From Porticoccus sp950063125 (GTDB lineage: Bacteria > Pseudomonadota > Gammaproteobacteria > Pseudomonadales > Porticoccaceae): 64,000 bases of DNA. Of this stretch, positions 51,988-61,730 are shown piece by piece. Where the stretch lies: assembly GCF_963973895.1 (NCBI RefSeq), contig NZ_CAXBBF010000001.1; one strand, written 5' to 3'. A program made the position numbers and the translations under genes. Each line of letters begins with the position of its first letter. Position 1 is the first letter of the stretch. Below the pieces are notes generated by a model. It did no database searches, was not told the DNA's origin, and saw only the letters and a program-made list of their open reading frames with translations.

Positions 51988-53445
51988 TTAAGCATCGATG
52001 CCACCCAGACAGAGGTATTTCAATTCAAGGTAGTCATCGAGGCCATAGCGGGATCCCTCCCGTCCCTGACCGGAGTATTTGATGCCACCAAAAGGTGCCA
52101 TTTCGTTTGAGACGAGGCCCTCATTAACCCCCACAATGCCGTATTCCAGCTGTTCTGCCACTCGCCAGATACGGCTAAGATCCCGGGAGTAGAAATAGGC
52201 GGCAAGACCAAATTCTGTATCATTGGCCAGCTGAACTGCCTCGGCTTCGGTCTCGAACCTGAACAGTGGTGCGACCGGTCCAAAAATTTCTTCCGCAAAC
52301 AGTCGCATATCAGTCGTGGCATTGCTCAATACCGTGGGTTGAATGAAGCTTCCGGTTCCCCGGCCACCGCCGGTCAGAACGGAGGCGCCTCTCCGGGTGG
52401 CATCCTCAATCAGGTCATATACGTCGTCAGCGGCCTGCCTGCTGATCAGCGGACCGATATCGACGCCGTCTGCCGTGCCGCAGCCCACGTTCAGCTCAGT
52501 CACCGCACGGGTAAATTTCTCTGCAAAACGATCGTAAACGCCCGCCTGAACCAGCAGCCGGTTGGCACAGATACAGGTTTGTCCGGCATTGCGATACTTG
52601 GCGGCCAGAGCACCGGCCACGGCTGCATCCAGATCGGCATCGTCAAACACAATGAACGGGGCGTTGCCGCCCAGTTCCATGGAGGTGCGTTTAACGGTAT
52701 CGGCGCAGGCAGCCATCAGTTGTTTGCCCACCGTCGTAGACCCGGTGAAGGTGAGTTTTCGTACCAGTGGATTGCGGGTGAGTTCTGCGCCGATGGTTTT
52801 ACTATCGCCTGCAGCGATATTGATCAATCCTGCCGGGGCCCCGGCCCGTTCGGCCAGTGCTACCAGTGCCAGTGCCGACAGCGGGGTGGCACTGGCGGGT
52901 TTGCATACTACGGCGCAGCCAGCCGCTATGGCCGGTGCAATTTTGCGGGCCAGCATGGCACAGGGGAAGTTCCATGGGGTAATACAGGCCACCACGCCGA
53001 CAGGTTGCTTTAATACCATCAGCCGTTTGTCGCTGGCAGGTGCCGGAATCAGATCGCCGTAGAGGCGTTTCGCCTCTTCAGCAAACCACTCGAGATAGCT
53101 GGCGCCATAGAGGATTTCGCCGCGGGCCTCGGCGAGGGGTTTGCCCTGCTCGGCGGTAAGAATTCTGGCTAGATCCTCCTGGTGCTCAATGATCAGGTTG
53201 TACCAGTCGCGCAACAGGGTCGCACGCTGTTTGGCTGTCGCCGCCGCCCAACCTGGCTGGGCACGGTTGGCGGCCTCGATCATCCGGCGGGTTTCCCCAG
53301 TGCCGCAGCTGGCCACCTCGGCCAGTGGGGAATCGTCGACGGGATTGGTCACAGTCAGGGTCTCGCCGTTGTCGGCAGACACCCAGTGCCCGTCGATATA
53401 GGCCTGGTATTTCAGCAGAGAAGCATCATTGAGTTGTAGTGTCAT
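51988..53445 (-). CDS. gabD: Succinate-semialdehyde dehydrogenase (NAD(P)+)
   Basis: 485 aa aldehyde dehydrogenase. PWNFPCAM at the cofactor site, Glu257 (MELGGNAPFIVFDDADLDAA) and catalytic Cys291 in GQTCICANR, which is the GabD form of the motif. It oxidises succinic semialdehyde to succinate for the TCA cycle. No gabT or regulator is adjacent, so the wider pathway is not visible. Confidence 0.92.
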   Translation of the reverse strand: MTLQLNDASLLKYQAYIDGHWVSADNGETLTVTNPVDDSPLAEVASCGTGETRRMIEAANRAQPGWAAATAKQRATLLRDWYNLIIEHQEDLARILTAEQGKPLAEARGEILYGASYLEWFAEEAKRLYGDLIPAPASDKRLMVLKQPVGVVACITPWNFPCAMLARKIAPAIAAGCAVVCKPASATPLSALALVALAERAGAPAGLINIAAGDSKTIGAELTRNPLVRKLTFTGSTTVGKQLMAACADTVKRTSMELGGNAPFIVFDDADLDAAVAGALAAKYRNAGQTCICANRLLVQAGVYDRFAEKFTRAVTELNVGCGTADGVDIGPLISRQAADDVYDLIEDATRRGASVLTGGGRGTGSFIQPTVLSNATTDMRLFAEEIFGPVAPLFRFETEAEAVQLANDTEFGLAAYFYSRDLSRIWRVAEQLEYGIVGVNEGLVSNEMAPFGGIKYSGQGREGSRYGLDDYLELKYLCLGGIDA

Positions 53446-53652
53446 AGACGAAACCTGTTTGGATCAGTGGTGCCGGTGTGGTCTGAGTTGTAGTACGCAA
53501 GGTGAATCGCTATGCTTTTTCCGGCAAATCATTGGACAGTGTAGACGTCTGCTCAGAGTACTGTGTAACGCCAGTGCTCGTAAAGAGAGAGGGCGGTACA
53601 CTGTCACGGGTCAGCTGGTTTATTTGATCAGCGTTGAAGTGGAAATACGGCG

Positions 53653-54477
53653 ATGAAAAAGTTGGCGGGAAAAGTGGCGCTGGTGACCGGTGCCGGTCGC
53701 GGCATAGGTCGCGAAATAGCATTGAAGCTGGCCAGTGAAGGTGCCCGACTGGTGATCAATGATCTGGATGCCGAACCGCTTGAAAAGTTGGTCAGTGACA
53801 TTCAGGGGTTGGGCTCCGAAGCGGTGGTCTGTCCCGGCAGTGTCACTACAGAAGATTTTGGTGTGCGGTTTGTGAAAGCAGCGGTGGATGCGTTTGATGA
53901 CCTGGACATTATCATCAACAATGCCGGGTACACTTGGGATAATGTGATTCAGAAAATTGACGACGAGCAGTGGTATGCCATGCTGGATGTGCATATGACG
54001 GCCCCCTTCCGTATCCTCAAGGCCGCCCAGCCCTTCATCAAGGCCTACCATACGCTGGAGGTGGAGGGGGGCGAGCAGGTTTATCGCAAGATCGTCAATG
54101 TGTCTTCGATATCCGGGCTGGGCGGCAATGCCGGGCAGTTGGCCTACTCGGCGGCCAAGGCGGGTGTGGTCGGTATGACCAAAACCCTGTGCAAGGAGTG
54201 GGGGCGCTACAACGTGAATGTCAATGCGGTGGCCTTCGGGTTTATCGAGACCCGGCTCACCAGCCCGGCCAGTGAGAACCCGACCATTAACATAGCGGGT
54301 AAAGACATTCGGGTCGGCGTCAGTGAGCAGATGACATCGCTGCTCAAGAGCTTGGTTCCATTGGGTCGCACCGGTACCGCAAAAGAGGCTGCCGATGCGG
54401 TGTACCTGCTCTGCATACCGGAATCCAATTACATCAGCGGTCAAACACTGGTAGTGGGTGGCGGGCTGGAAATCTAA
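53653..54477 (+). CDS. Short-chain dehydrogenase, FabG-like
   Basis: 274 aa. NAD(P)-binding TGAGRGIG (13-20), NNAG, Ser of VSSISG, and Tyr-x3-Lys in YSAAK. An insert LEVEGGEQVYRK between helices and the C-terminal SGQTLVVGGGLEI fit the FabG-like group of acyl-CoA/3-oxoacyl dehydrogenases. It is divergent from gabD and its stop overlaps the AraC-family gene by 4 bp tail to tail. Substrate unknown; a beta-oxidation role is possible. Confidence 0.85.
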   Translation: MKKLAGKVALVTGAGRGIGREIALKLASEGARLVINDLDAEPLEKLVSDIQGLGSEAVVCPGSVTTEDFGVRFVKAAVDAFDDLDIIINNAGYTWDNVIQKIDDEQWYAMLDVHMTAPFRILKAAQPFIKAYHTLEVEGGEQVYRKIVNVSSISGLGGNAGQLAYSAAKAGVVGMTKTLCKEWGRYNVNVNAVAFGFIETRLTSPASENPTINIAGKDIRVGVSEQMTSLLKSLVPLGRTGTAKEAADAVYLLCIPESNYISGQTLVVGGGLEI

Positions 54478-55466
54478 TCTGGTGGATTGCCCCGGTGGTA
54501 TTTGCAGTAATTTCTCGGGCTCAGGCCGGTCCACTGCTTGAAGGCGCGCGTGAAAGAGCGCGGTTCCTCAAAACCGACCAGCTCCGACACCTCGTCCACA
54601 GACAATTGCTTATTTACCAGTTTGTCGATCGCCATTTCCCGGCGAATATTGTCCTTGATTTTCTGATAGCTGGTGCCCTCCTGTAGCAGCCTTCGGTAGA
54701 GGGTGAGCGGGCTTATGCGCAGCTGTTCGGCCAGGGCTTCCGCTTTCGGAAAAGTGGGGCGTCCGTGACTGTTTTTCAGGAAAATCCGTTCTATCTGTGC
54801 TTCCAGGCTGTTGTCCTCGCCCGGAATCGTCATGATGTCGGCGGGGTGAACGGCAAGAAACGCATCCAGTTCGCGGCTGGTTCGAACCAGGGGCTTGTCC
54901 AGATATTGCGCATCGAAATAAAGGCTGTTGCTGGACTGCTCAAACAATAGCGGGCCCGGAAACATCACACGCAGCTCGTTTTTGTGATCAGGTGCAGGGT
55001 GAATGAAATGCGTTGCCCTGAGGCGGATGGCCTCGCCGATAAACCAGCTCGGAAAACGGTGCCAGATCACCATCTGGAACTCGGTCATAAAATGCCCGAT
55101 ATCCAGCTCGGGCTGTTGCAGGGCAACACTGAAACGGGCCGAACCGTCCTGAATGTCCAGTGTCATGATCATCGCATCGGTGATCAGGTTATAGAACGCG
55201 ACCACTTTTTCCAGCAGTTCACCCAGGGTGCGGCAGTGCCTGACCAGATCGCAGGCGGTGGCAAAGATACCGTATTTGCAGGCCTGTGAGGTGAAGCCCA
55301 TGAACTCGTCGTCAAGCGCCTGCTGCACCAGTCGAAACAGGCGGGCCACCTGGTCGGTGTGTACCCGATCCCGTGAATTTTGCACGCTGGCGGGGTTGAT
55401 CCCCGCCCTTGCCAGCAATACCTGCTCGTTTTGCTGGCGTTCAAGAATGCCATGCAGACAGGTCAC
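54474..55466 (-). CDS. AraC-family regulator with Arabinose_bd-type domain
   Basis: 330 aa from GTG 55466; no ATG extends the frame, so the exact start is uncertain. The N-terminal two-thirds is an Arabinose_bd-type sensing domain (about 15-205). The C-terminal AraC helix-turn-helix covers about 230-325 (RRLLQEGTSYQKIKDNIRRE, LGFEEPRSFTRAFKQWTG). This class often regulates lipid or aromatic catabolism. It is divergent from the methylmalonyl-CoA mutase operon and is its best regulator candidate. Confidence 0.86.
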   Translation of the reverse strand: MTCLHGILERQQNEQVLLARAGINPASVQNSRDRVHTDQVARLFRLVQQALDDEFMGFTSQACKYGIFATACDLVRHCRTLGELLEKVVAFYNLITDAMIMTLDIQDGSARFSVALQQPELDIGHFMTEFQMVIWHRFPSWFIGEAIRLRATHFIHPAPDHKNELRVMFPGPLLFEQSSNSLYFDAQYLDKPLVRTSRELDAFLAVHPADIMTIPGEDNSLEAQIERIFLKNSHGRPTFPKAEALAEQLRISPLTLYRRLLQEGTSYQKIKDNIRREMAIDKLVNKQLSVDEVSELVGFEEPRSFTRAFKQWTGLSPRNYCKYHRGNPPD

Positions 55467-55537
55467 AACATGATGGTGCGAGATGGTAGCGATAGAGGGC
55501 GGCCTGCTATGAAATGTGAGTTTATGTAATATTGTAG

Positions 55538-55611
55538 CTTTGAAATGGTTTCAAAGAACAATTGTCTGAAACAATCAGTGAGTTTTGGCGAATAAATTTG
55601 CCCTTGTTTCA
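55538..55611. promoter_or_regulatory. Palindromic GTTTCA operator region before the mutase operon
   Basis: A perfect palindrome CTTTGAAA-TGG-TTTCAAAG (55538-55556), then ATTGT-N5-ACAAT (55561-55575), and an inverted pair TGAAACAA (55567-55574) / TTGTTTCA (55604-55611). Repeated GTTTCA half-sites suggest a binding region for the AraC or another regulator between the divergent genes (55467-55777, 311 bp, otherwise empty). Confidence 0.5.
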
Positions 55612-55777
55612 ACTGGGTTGCTCCGCCATAGTGCGCTCACATTGGAAATCCCGTTATTGACTGCAGCTGATGGTGGCCCCAGGGTAACGCCAACGCTATA
55701 TACCCGCTATATTAAAAGAACAGATAACAGTCGGGCGCAATTTGCGTGGGATTGAGTTGATTTAGAGGTAGTGTTCG

Positions 55778-57919
55778 ATGACCGATAGTGCCAAACCTTC
55801 ATACCGTGAATGGGCTGCCCTTGCGGCCAAGGAGACCAAGGGTAAAACACCCGAGGATCTTGTCTGGAATACCCCGGAAGGTATAGCGGTCAAACCGCTC
55901 TATACTGCAGAGGACCTAGTCGGCCTGGAGCATCTGGACAATCTGCCCGGTTTCTCACCGTTCAAACGGGGCCCCAAGGCCACCATGTATGCAGGGCGCC
56001 CATGGACCGTCCGCCAGTACGCGGGGTTCTCCACCGCCGAGGCATCCAATGCCTTTTATCGTAGAAATCTGGCGGCCGGACAACAGGGCCTGTCAGTGGC
56101 GTTTGATCTACCCACTCACCGCGGTTACGACTCGGATCATGAGCGGGTCGTGGGGGATGTGGGCAAGGCCGGAGTCGCCATCGATTCGGTTGAGGATATG
56201 AAGGTGCTGTTTGACAGTATTCCGCTCGATCAGGTTTCGGTATCCATGACCATGAATGGTGCTGTACTGCCGGTTATGGCCAATTACATTGTCGCTGCCG
56301 AAGAACAGGGTGTGACTCCGGACAAGCTGGCGGGAACCCTGCAGAATGACATTCTCAAGGAATTCATGGTGCGCAATACCTATATCTATCCACCGGCGCC
56401 CTCGATGCGGATTGTCTCCGATATTATTGGCTATACCGCCCAGCACATGCCCAGATTCAACTCCATTTCCATTTCCGGTTATCACATGCAGGAAGCCGGA
56501 GCCACCAATGTGCAGGAGCTGGCCTATACCATCGCCGATGGTATCGAGTACGTGCGCACCGCGATTGCCAGCGGTCTGGACGTGGATAAATTTGCGCCAC
56601 GCCTGTCATTTTTCTTCGCCATCGGCATGAATTTCTTTATGGAAATTGCCAAGCTGCGGGCGGCGCGGATTCTCTGGGCGACGCTGATGAAGGAGAAGTT
56701 CGACCCCCAGGATAGCAAATCGCTGATGCTGCGCACCCACTGCCAGACATCCGGTGTCAGCCTGACCAGCAAGGACCCTTACAACAACGTTATGCGGACC
56801 ACGATCGAAGCCATGTCCGCCGTACTGGGTGGCACCCAATCCCTGCACACCAACGCACTGGATGAGGCTCTGGCCCTGCCAACCGAGTTCTCCGCACGAA
56901 TTGCCCGCAATACGCAATTGGTGATTCAGGAGGAAACCGGCATCACTAACGTGGTGGACCCGCTGGCCGGTTCCTACTACGTGGAAAGTCTCACTGACCA
57001 GCTGGTCAAGGAAGCCCGTATCCTGATTGAGGAAGTGGAGGAAATGGGCGGTATGACCAAGGCGGTGGAATCCGGCATGCCGAAACTCCGCATTGAGCAG
57101 GCGGCGGCAGAGCGGCAGGCCAGAATTGACCGCGGGAAAGAGGTCATTGTCGGTGTCAATAAGTACCAGCAGGCCGAGGAATCTCCGGTGGATATCCTCA
57201 ATATTGATAACAGTGCCGTACGCGAATCACAGGTAGAGAGATTGCAGGCTCTGCGCGACAACCGCGACAACAATGCCTGTCAGCAGGCGCTGGATGCACT
57301 CACCGCAGCGGCGGAATCGGGGGAAGGCAACCTGCTGGAACTGGCGGTAGATGCCGCCCGGGCCCGCGCCACCGTGGGAGAAATCTCATTCGCACTGGAA
57401 AAAATCTGGGGTCGTCACAAGGCGGAAACGCGTACTATCAGTGGTGTTTATGGTTCAGCCTACGAAGGTGATGAGGCTTTTGCTGCCATTCAGGCGAGCG
57501 TCTCGGCCTTTGCCGAACGGGCCGGTCGCCGTCCCAGGATGCTGGTGGCAAAAATGGGGCAGGATGGCCACGATCGGGGTGCCAAGGTCATTGCCACGGC
57601 TTTTGCCGATATCGGTTTTGATGTGGATATCAGCCCGATGTTTCAAACCCCGGAAGAGGCGGCCCGCATGGCGATCGAAAATGACGTCCATGTGGTGGGC
57701 GTGTCTTCCCAGGCCGCTGGCCATAAAACCCTGGTGCCCCAGTTGATTGCCGCACTGCGTGCCGAGGGTGGCAGCGATATCAAAGTGGTTTGTGGCGGTG
57801 TTATTCCGCCTCAGGATTATCAGGAGCTCTTTGATGCGGGAGTGGCCGCTATCTACGGGCCGGGTACCAATATTCCCCAAGCGGCTGCCGAAGTGATTGC
57901 GCTGCTGAGTGAACAATAA
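55778..57919 (+). CDS. mcmA: Methylmalonyl-CoA mutase (single chain)
   Basis: 713 aa, homodimer-type or large-subunit length. The N-terminal barrel carries RPWTVRQYAGFSTAEASNAFYRRNL and the SIDLPTHRG-like FDLPTHRGYDSDHERV; GYHMQEAGA is also present. The C-terminal B12-binding domain has the DxHxxG motif DGHDRG (596-601) with axial His598. It converts methylmalonyl-CoA to succinyl-CoA with adenosylcobalamin. First gene of the propionyl-CoA operon. Confidence 0.96.
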   Translation: MTDSAKPSYREWAALAAKETKGKTPEDLVWNTPEGIAVKPLYTAEDLVGLEHLDNLPGFSPFKRGPKATMYAGRPWTVRQYAGFSTAEASNAFYRRNLAAGQQGLSVAFDLPTHRGYDSDHERVVGDVGKAGVAIDSVEDMKVLFDSIPLDQVSVSMTMNGAVLPVMANYIVAAEEQGVTPDKLAGTLQNDILKEFMVRNTYIYPPAPSMRIVSDIIGYTAQHMPRFNSISISGYHMQEAGATNVQELAYTIADGIEYVRTAIASGLDVDKFAPRLSFFFAIGMNFFMEIAKLRAARILWATLMKEKFDPQDSKSLMLRTHCQTSGVSLTSKDPYNNVMRTTIEAMSAVLGGTQSLHTNALDEALALPTEFSARIARNTQLVIQEETGITNVVDPLAGSYYVESLTDQLVKEARILIEEVEEMGGMTKAVESGMPKLRIEQAAAERQARIDRGKEVIVGVNKYQQAEESPVDILNIDNSAVRESQVERLQALRDNRDNNACQQALDALTAAAESGEGNLLELAVDAARARATVGEISFALEKIWGRHKAETRTISGVYGSAYEGDEAFAAIQASVSAFAERAGRRPRMLVAKMGQDGHDRGAKVIATAFADIGFDVDISPMFQTPEEAARMAIENDVHVVGVSSQAAGHKTLVPQLIAALRAEGGSDIKVVCGGVIPPQDYQELFDAGVAAIYGPGTNIPQAAAEVIALLSEQ

Positions 57920-58041
57920 GCTCCGCTTTTTGAAAGGAGCACCGGCAGGCCAGTCATCTGGCAGGCGCGTGTATATTAATCAGAACAACAGAATGACGTG
58001 TTGCCGGGTTGTGATTCGGTAGCCAGGATTGGGAGAACCCT

Positions 58042-59574
58042 ATGTACGAAATTATGGAACAGTTGGAAGCCATGCGTGAAAAAGCCCGTATGGGCGGTGG
58101 GCAGAAGCGTATCGATGCCCAGCACAGCAAAGGCAAACTGACCGCGCGTGAACGTATTGACTTGCTGCTGGATCCCGGTTCCTTTGAGGAGTGGGACATG
58201 TTTGTCGAGCACCGCTGTACCGATTTCGGCATGGAGCAGGAACATATTCCCGGCGACGGTGTGGTCATTGGCTACGGTACCGTCAATGGTCGGCTGGTGT
58301 TTGTGTTTAGCCAGGACTTCACGGTTTTTGGTGGTTCTCTGTCGGAAACCCATGCAGAGAAAATCTGTAAGCTGATGGACCACGCCATGAAAGTGGGTGC
58401 GCCGGTCATCGGGCTGAATGATTCCGGTGGTGCACGTATTCAGGAGGGTGTGGCCTCCCTGGGTGGCTATGCCGACGTGTTTCAACGCAATGTCATGGCG
58501 TCCGGTGTCATTCCACAAATTTCCATGATCATGGGCCCCTGTGCGGGTGGGGCGGTGTATTCCCCCGCCATCACAGACTTTATTTTCATGGTCAAAGACA
58601 GTTCCTATATGTTTGTGACTGGTCCCGAGGTGGTTAAAACCGTGACCCATGAGACGGTCACGGCGGAGCAGCTCGGAGGGGCCGTCACCCATTCGTCCAA
58701 ATCCGGCGTGGCGGACCTGGCGTTTGAAAATGACGTAGAGGCCCTGGTCAAATTGCGCCGTTTCATTACATTCCTGCCAGCCAACAACCAGGAGAAACCA
58801 CCTGTCTGGCCAACGGAAGACCCGGCAGATCGAGCTGAGGCATCTCTGGATACCCTGATTCCCGATGACCCGAATCAGCCCTACGACATGAAAGAGCTGA
58901 TTGTAAAAGTGGCGGACGAGGGTGACTTTTTTGAATTGCAGCCTGACTATGCCGCCAACCTGGTGATTGGTTTTATCCGCATCGAAGGGTCTACCGTGGG
59001 TGTGGTTGCCAACCAGCCGATGGTGCTGGCCGGTTGTCTGGATATTGATGCATCCAAAAAAGGTGCCCGCTTTATCCGCTTCTGTGACGCCTTCAATATC
59101 CCGGTGCTGACGTTTGTCGATGTGCCCGGCTTCATGCCCGGCACGACACAGGAGTATGGCGGCATCATCAAGCACGGTGCCAAGTTGTTGTACGCCTATG
59201 CGGAATGTACCGTCCCCAAAGTGACCGTGATCACTCGCAAGGCTTACGGTGGTGCCTACGATGTGATGTCGTCGAAACACCTGCGCGGTGATGTTAACCT
59301 CGCCTGGCCAACGGCGGAAATCGCAGTGATGGGACCGAAAGGCGCCGTGGAGATTATTTTCCGCAAGGATATCGGCAACCAGGAAAAAATTGCCGCCCGC
59401 GAGCAGGAATACCGGGAGAAGTTTGCCAACCCCTTTATTGCCGGTAAACGCGGGTTTATCGATGATGTGATCTTGCCCAGCCTGACCCGCAAGCGGGTGG
59501 CGAGATCGCTTTCCATGTTGCGCGACAAGCAGCTGGAGAACCCCTGGCGGAAGCACGGCAATATTCCGTTGTAA
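58042..59574 (+). CDS. pccB: Propionyl-CoA carboxylase, beta subunit
   Basis: 510 aa carboxyltransferase. Starts MYEIMEQLEAMREKARMGGGQKRIDAQHSKGKL-like (residues 1-33), with IGLNDSGGARIQEGV and GPCAGGAVYSPA forming one oxyanion site and FVDVPGFMPGTTQEYGGIIKHG and RKAYGGAYDVM the other. It transfers carboxyl from biotin to propionyl-CoA. PccA follows after 82 bp. Confidence 0.95.
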   Translation: MYEIMEQLEAMREKARMGGGQKRIDAQHSKGKLTARERIDLLLDPGSFEEWDMFVEHRCTDFGMEQEHIPGDGVVIGYGTVNGRLVFVFSQDFTVFGGSLSETHAEKICKLMDHAMKVGAPVIGLNDSGGARIQEGVASLGGYADVFQRNVMASGVIPQISMIMGPCAGGAVYSPAITDFIFMVKDSSYMFVTGPEVVKTVTHETVTAEQLGGAVTHSSKSGVADLAFENDVEALVKLRRFITFLPANNQEKPPVWPTEDPADRAEASLDTLIPDDPNQPYDMKELIVKVADEGDFFELQPDYAANLVIGFIRIEGSTVGVVANQPMVLAGCLDIDASKKGARFIRFCDAFNIPVLTFVDVPGFMPGTTQEYGGIIKHGAKLLYAYAECTVPKVTVITRKAYGGAYDVMSSKHLRGDVNLAWPTAEIAVMGPKGAVEIIFRKDIGNQEKIAAREQEYREKFANPFIAGKRGFIDDVILPSLTRKRVARSLSMLRDKQLENPWRKHGNIPL

Positions 59575-59656
59575 GTGGGGATCGCGCCAGGGCCTGTATT
59601 TACAAAATCAGGAAAACGCCTGCAAGCTGTAGGCAGACAATAAAGAAGAGACAGTA

Positions 59657-61645
59657 ATGTTTAAAAAAATTCTTGTTGCTAATAGAGGTGAAATCGCCTG
59701 TCGAGTGTTCCGCACGGCCAAGGCAATGGGCATCGGAACGGTTGCAGTCTACTCCGATGCAGACCGGGATGCCCTGCATGTGGCTCTGGCGGATGAAGCC
59801 GTTCACATCGGTCCCTCAGCCTCCGCTGAAAGCTATCTGATGATCGACAAAATTATAGCTGCCTGTCAGCAGACCGGTGCTGATGCGGTGCACCCCGGTT
59901 ACGGTTTTCTCTCGGAAAACAAACTGTTTTGTCAGGCGCTGGATGCCGCAGGTATTGCCTTTATCGGGCCCGGGGTCAGGGCGATTGAGTCCATGGGTGA
60001 CAAGATCACTTCCAAGCGGATTGCCGCCGAAGCGGGTGTCAGCACGATTCCCGGTTATACCGATGTGGTGAAGGATGCCGAGCAGGCTGTGGAGATTTCC
60101 AATGAGATTGGATACCCGGTGATGCTCAAGGCCTCTGCCGGTGGTGGCGGCAAAGGCATGCGTGTGGCCTGGAACGATGAAGAATGTCGCGACGGTTTTG
60201 AGCGCGCCACCAACGAAGCCCGATCCAGCTTTGGCGACGACCGTGTTTTTATTGAAAAGTTTATTCAGGAGCCACGGCACATCGAAATCCAGGTAATGGC
60301 CGACAGCTACGGCAACACCATCTACCTGGGCGAGCGTGAATGCTCCATCCAGCGCCGCCACCAGAAAGTAATTGAAGAGGCCCCATCGCCCTTCCTGACC
60401 CCGGAAGTGCGGCGAAAAATGGGTGAACAGGCCATAGCGTTGGCCAAAGCGGTGGATTACAAGTCGGCCGGTACGGTGGAGTTTATCGCCGATGCCGAGA
60501 TGAATTTTTACTTTCTGGAAATGAATACCCGCCTGCAGGTGGAACACCCGGTGACAGAACTGGTCACCGGTCAGGATCTGGTGGAGCTGATGATTCGCGT
60601 CGCCGCCGGTGAAAAACTGCCGCTGGCTCAGGAAGATGTAACGCTGACCGGCTGGGCGATTGAAACCCGCGTGTATGCCGAGGACCCATTCCGCAATTTT
60701 ATGCCCTCTGTGGGTAGGCTGATTCGCTACCGCCCGCCAACGGGGGAGGGTGTCCGGGTGGATACTGGTGTTTTCGAGGGCGGCGAAGTCTCGATGTTTT
60801 ATGATCCGATGATCGCCAAACTGATTACTTACGGTAAAGACCGCAAGGAGGCCACTCAGCGGATGGTGGAAGCGCTGGACGCCTATTATATCCGGGGCGT
60901 CAATCACAATATCAGTTTCCTCAATGCCCTGATGGTTCACCCGCGCTTTGTGGCCGGTAAGTTGACCACCAATTTTATTGCCGAGGAATATCCCGACGGC
61001 TTCAGTCCCGATCTGGTACCCCAGGAGGATCCCGCGCTCTGCGTGGTGGCCGCCGCTGTGATCAACAAGAAATTCCGCGATCGCAGTGCCCTGATTACCG
61101 GTCAGTTACCCAGCCTGGAATACTGTCCCTCCAACGATTGGGTAGTGATGATGGAGGGCGATGATGCCCGCTATCCCATTTCGGTCGATACGTCTGTGGA
61201 GCCGGTGGTGGCGACCATGGATGGTGATGAATATCGGGTGGAGACGGACTGGAAGCTCGGTGAGCCGCTGTTCAAGGCGGTTATCAACGGACAGACCGTT
61301 TGCATACAGGTGGATCGCGATGGTTGGCTGTTCAGAATGTTTCATCGCGGTGCAGAAAAACACGCCTATGTGGTGACTCCGCGCACTGCCGAGTTAAGTC
61401 AGCATATGCTGGTCAAGGAGCCCGCTGATCTGTCCAAATTCCTGTTGTCCCCCATGCCCGGTTTGCTGGTGAAACTGAATGTGAAGGAAGGTGATCAGGT
61501 GAAGGCCGGTGAGGAAGTGGCTGTTGTTGAGGCCATGAAAATGGAAAACAGCCTGAGAGCGATATCCGACGGTGTGGTGAAAACTGTTTCTGCAGCGGCC
61601 GGTGACAGCCTCAAGGTAGACCAGCCGATCATTGAATTTGAGTAA
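59657..61645 (+). CDS. pccA: Propionyl-CoA carboxylase, alpha subunit (biotin)
   Basis: 662 aa. Biotin carboxylase with ATP-grasp (KASAGGGGKGMR, ECSIQRRHQKVIEEAPSP, EMNTRLQVEHPVTE), then a BT linker domain, then BCCP with biotinyl-Lys628 in EAMKMEN. RBS GAAGAGACAG before ATG 59657. Forms propionyl-CoA carboxylase with PccB and makes (S)-methylmalonyl-CoA. Confidence 0.96.
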   Translation: MFKKILVANRGEIACRVFRTAKAMGIGTVAVYSDADRDALHVALADEAVHIGPSASAESYLMIDKIIAACQQTGADAVHPGYGFLSENKLFCQALDAAGIAFIGPGVRAIESMGDKITSKRIAAEAGVSTIPGYTDVVKDAEQAVEISNEIGYPVMLKASAGGGGKGMRVAWNDEECRDGFERATNEARSSFGDDRVFIEKFIQEPRHIEIQVMADSYGNTIYLGERECSIQRRHQKVIEEAPSPFLTPEVRRKMGEQAIALAKAVDYKSAGTVEFIADAEMNFYFLEMNTRLQVEHPVTELVTGQDLVELMIRVAAGEKLPLAQEDVTLTGWAIETRVYAEDPFRNFMPSVGRLIRYRPPTGEGVRVDTGVFEGGEVSMFYDPMIAKLITYGKDRKEATQRMVEALDAYYIRGVNHNISFLNALMVHPRFVAGKLTTNFIAEEYPDGFSPDLVPQEDPALCVVAAAVINKKFRDRSALITGQLPSLEYCPSNDWVVMMEGDDARYPISVDTSVEPVVATMDGDEYRVETDWKLGEPLFKAVINGQTVCIQVDRDGWLFRMFHRGAEKHAYVVTPRTAELSQHMLVKEPADLSKFLLSPMPGLLVKLNVKEGDQVKAGEEVAVVEAMKMENSLRAISDGVVKTVSAAAGDSLKVDQPIIEFE

Positions 61646-61730
61646 TCGCCGGTCTCTGCCCGCAATCGGGTTGGCAGCCTGCATTGGCCGGGTAAAATGG
61701 GCGCTGATCTGACGAGCTTGGAGATGGTCA

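Noticed and set aside
57976..59556. Minus-strand open frame of 526 codons opposite pccB
   Set aside because: The sense frame is an unmistakable carboxyltransferase; the antisense frame has no family features.
59816..60940. Minus-strand open frame of 374 codons opposite pccA
   Set aside because: Opposite the biotin carboxylase ATP-grasp domain; no independent support.
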